Shown here: piece by piece, positions 20,444 to 22,364 of the stretch
Position numbering within the stretch: position 1 is the first letter of the stretch
How the letters are laid out: each line of letters starts with the position of its first letter
Source of the DNA: an uncultured Frankineae bacterium
GTDB taxonomy: Bacteria > Actinomycetota > Actinomycetes > Mycobacteriales > SCTD01
Direction of reading: 5' to 3'
Length of the DNA stretch: 22,364 nt
Assembly: GCA_902805805.1 (NCBI GenBank)
Contig: CADCUE010000285.1
Coordinates: 1 to 22,364, forward strand
Program-made: the position numbers and the translations under genes
The notes under the pieces: model-generated
Databases searched by the model: none
What the model saw: the letters and a program-made list of their open reading frames with translations, nothing else
Told to the model about the DNA's origin: nothing

Positions 20444-21667
20444 GTGAGCCAGCCCTCACCGACGCTGGGCCTGGACGGCCTGCTGAGCATCCGCCTGCGC
20501 CGCGCGGTCAGCGGCGGCGGGCTCGAGCGGCGGACCGCGACCGTCGTGCTCGACGCGCCGGACGCCGGCTCCTGGACCGTCTCGCTCGACCGGGGCCGGG
20601 CCGCCGTCCGTCGGGGGTCGACGTCCTCCCCGACGCTGCTGGTCCGAGCGCCGGCTCCGCTGCTGGCCGACGTCGTCCGCGGTCAGGTCTGCGGGGTCCA
20701 CGCCTTCCTCGACGGCCGGTTGACCGTGCGCGGCGACCTCGCGCTGGGGCTGGCGCTGGACGGGCTGTTCGCGGAGGACGCCGACCGGCCGGTCGGGCTG
20801 CCGCGCTCCCGGGAGGTCGTCGCCATGGGCGTGCGCACGTCCTACCTCGAGGCGGGGCCTCCCGACGCGCCGCCCGTGGTGCTGCTGCACGGCCTCGGTG
20901 CGACCAACGCCAGCATGCTGCCGGTGCTCGCCGACCTGGCCGACGACCACCGCGTGCTCGCCCCGGACTCCCCCGGCTTCGGCGCGAGCGCCGCACCCCG
21001 CGCGCCGTACAACCCGGCCTGGTTCGCCGCCTGGCTGGAGGCGTTCCAGCGGGCGACGCGCAGCCGGGGCGCGGTCCTGATCGGCAACAGCCTGGGCGGC
21101 CGCATCGCCCTGGAGGCCGGCCTGACCCATCCCGCGTCGGTGCGGGGGCTGGTCCTGCTGACGCCGTCGCCGGCCTTCCGCCGGCTGCGCCAGTACGTGC
21201 CGTTCGTCCGCCTGATCACCCCGCGGCTCGCCGGGCTGCCGCTGCTCGTGCACCACCGGGTGGTCGTCGAGGGCATCCGCGCGATGTTCAGCGACCCCTC
21301 GCGGCTGCCGCAGTCCTGGTACGACGCGGCGGCCGACGAGACCGTGCGCGTGCTGTCCGACCGCGCCCACCGGGTGGCCTTCTTCTCGTGCGCTCGGCAG
21401 ATCTACCTGGAGGACGCGTACGGCCGCAACGGCTTCTGGCAGCGGCTGCCGGGGCTGCTGCCGCCTGCGCTGTTCGTCTGGGGCGACCGGGACCGGCTGG
21501 TCCCCTCGTCGTTCGCCCGCCACGTCGCGGACGCGCTGCCCGGTGCCGGTCAGGTCGTCCTGGAGGACTGCGGGCACGTGCCGCACTTCGAGCACCCGCA
21601 GGAGACCAGCGCGATGATCCGCGGCTTCCTCGAGCACGTGCCGGGGCGCGGCGGGGCGCCGGGGTAG
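20444..21667 (+). CDS. SCP2-like domain fused to an alpha/beta hydrolase
   Basis: A 407-residue two-domain protein. Residues 1-115 look like a sterol-carrier/SCP2-type lipid-binding domain: LERRTATVVLDAPDAGSWTVSLDRGRAAVRRGSTSSPTLLVRAP, then VRGQVCGVHAFLDGRLTVRGDLALGLALDGLF. The alpha/beta-hydrolase domain follows, with VVLLHGLGATNASM (oxyanion loop), nucleophile S216 in GNSLGG, D350 in WGDRDRLVP and H378 in CGHVPHFEHP, a complete triad. No signal peptide is present, so it is probably a cytoplasmic esterase or lipase acting on lipid-like substrates delivered by its N-domain; the exact substrate is unknown. GTG 20444 follows a -10 hexamer by seven bases. The next gene starts 10 bp after its stop, so the two are probably co-transcribed. 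Confidence 0.9.
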   Translation: MSQPSPTLGLDGLLSIRLRRAVSGGGLERRTATVVLDAPDAGSWTVSLDRGRAAVRRGSTSSPTLLVRAPAPLLADVVRGQVCGVHAFLDGRLTVRGDLALGLALDGLFAEDADRPVGLPRSREVVAMGVRTSYLEAGPPDAPPVVLLHGLGATNASMLPVLADLADDHRVLAPDSPGFGASAAPRAPYNPAWFAAWLEAFQRATRSRGAVLIGNSLGGRIALEAGLTHPASVRGLVLLTPSPAFRRLRQYVPFVRLITPRLAGLPLLVHHRVVVEGIRAMFSDPSRLPQSWYDAAADETVRVLSDRAHRVAFFSCARQIYLEDAYGRNGFWQRLPGLLPPALFVWGDRDRLVPSSFARHVADALPGAGQVVLEDCGHVPHFEHPQETSAMIRGFLEHVPGRGGAPG

Positions 21668-21676
21668 GGGCCCGGC

Positions 21677-22364
21677 GTGCAGACGTTCCTCCCGTACCCC
21701 GACCTGCGCGCCAGCTGCGTGGTCCTCGACGACCGGCGGCTCGGCAAGCAGCGGGTCGAGACCTTCCAGATCCTGCGCGCCCTGACCTGGCCGGCGTACG
21801 CCTGGAAGAACCACCCGGCCGTGCGCATGTGGCGGGGCTTCCTGCCGGGCCTGGTCGAGTACGGCCTGGAGAACTGCCGCGAGTGGACCCGGCGGGGCTA
21901 CGCCGACTCGGTCGCCGAGCAGCTGCTGGGCTGGACCGGCGGGCAGGTGCCCGAGGGCGCCCCGCTGCCGCCGTGGTTCGGTCTCGAGCCGTTGCACCTG
22001 TCGCACCGCTCCGCACTGCTGCGCAAGGACCCGGCGTTCTACCGGCCGCTGTTCGACAGCCTGGGCAACGCCGGCGAGCCGGACGACCTGCCCTACCTCT
22101 GGCCGCCGGACGTGTTCCCCCGCTGGCCGGTCCGCGCCCGCGGCCACGTGCTCACCGTCGACCAGGGGGTGCGGGTGCTCGGCTTCGACGAGCCGCGACC
22201 GGGTCAGGCCGAGGCGGCGCAGGCCGTGGCCGCCGGTCGTGACGCGCTGCTGGTGGCGCGCCCCGGCACCGGCGGCTCGGCGGCGGGGCTGCTCGCCGGG
22301 CTGGTCACCCCGGGACGCACGCTGTGGATCTCGCCGCCGTGGGGACCGGCGGCCGCGCCGGCAC
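21677..22364 (+). CDS. MSMEG_6728/pyrimidine-dimer-glycosylase-like domain fused to a degenerate RecQ-like helicase start (partial)
   Basis: At least 229 residues, open to the right edge. Residues 1-150 match the MSMEG_6728 family as I know it, related to pyrimidine-dimer DNA glycosylases: MQTFLPYPDLRASCVVLDDRRLGKQRVETFQILRALT, then NHPAVRMWRG, CREWTRRGYAD and LHLSHRSALLRKDPAFYRPLF, with DLPYLWPP at the usual end of the family. The chain then continues. GFDEPRPGQAEAAQAVAAGRDALLV is a clear Q-motif region of RecQ/DEAD-type helicases. However, the Walker A position reads P196-G-T-G-G-S201, with no lysine where PTGxGKS is expected, and the following motif Ia is LWISPPWGP instead of a SPL-type string. 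So this is a fusion of a repair-type domain to a helicase-like domain that is probably ATPase-deficient. GTG 21677 has AGGGG six bases upstream. The rest of the helicase lies outside the window. Confidence 0.8.
   Translation, partial: MQTFLPYPDLRASCVVLDDRRLGKQRVETFQILRALTWPAYAWKNHPAVRMWRGFLPGLVEYGLENCREWTRRGYADSVAEQLLGWTGGQVPEGAPLPPWFGLEPLHLSHRSALLRKDPAFYRPLFDSLGNAGEPDDLPYLWPPDVFPRWPVRARGHVLTVDQGVRVLGFDEPRPGQAEAAQAVAAGRDALLVARPGTGGSAAGLLAGLVTPGRTLWISPPWGPAAAPA

Overview
The window is very GC-rich, uses GTG as its commonest start codon and carries no RNA genes, CRISPR arrays or insertion sequences that I can see. Gene content and order point to an actinobacterium. The codon use, the NfeD/SPFH pair and the paralogue mix suggest a Geodermatophilaceae- or Frankia-like lineage, but that level is inference. 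From memory, much of it follows the Mycobacterium tuberculosis Rv2681-Rv2698 neighbourhood: RNase D, dxs, TRAM methyltransferase, APC permease, ceoB/ceoC, DUF3159, OB-fold protein, DUF3710, dut, DUF3093.

Left part (1-6440): the start of a membrane-anchored gene runs off the left edge. It is divergent from an orphan NarL/LuxR-type response regulator whose leader holds a 16-bp tandem repeat. RNase D and a GNAT acetyltransferase follow on the plus strand and end at hairpins. They face a minus-strand two-component operon (OmpR-type regulator, histidine kinase, 80-residue membrane protein) that resembles the Streptomyces CutR/CutS family. A conserved protein of unknown function then runs into a 4 x 19-bp tandem repeat.

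Middle (6440-15844): dxs (isoprenoid precursor synthesis) reads leftward. Behind it are a conserved hypothetical and an NfeD-SPFH membrane pair on the same strand. trmB (tRNA m7G46) is divergent from nfeD. A potassium module follows: a KimA-like APC permease coupled to an RNA m5U methyltransferase on the minus strand, divergent from two TrkA-type subunits (CeoB, CeoC).

Right part (15845-22364): a minus-strand block holds DUF3159, an OB-fold protein, DUF3710 and dut (dUTPase). Divergent from dut are an SDR oxidoreductase and DUF3093. The remembered mycobacterial order then breaks. A stress-type DUF2945 protein, a DUF4235 protein, an SCP2-alpha/beta-hydrolase fusion and, at the right edge, an unusual fusion follow. 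That fusion joins an MSMEG_6728/pyrimidine-dimer-glycosylase-like domain to the beginning of a RecQ-like helicase domain lacking the Walker A lysine. It is the most unusual gene here.

Regulatory layout: seven genes have a TANNNT -10 hexamer 6-8 nt before a GTG codon, which indicates leaderless transcripts. Adjacent genes are often coupled through GTGA overlaps. Convergent gene pairs end at hairpins, perfect palindromes or short tandem repeats.
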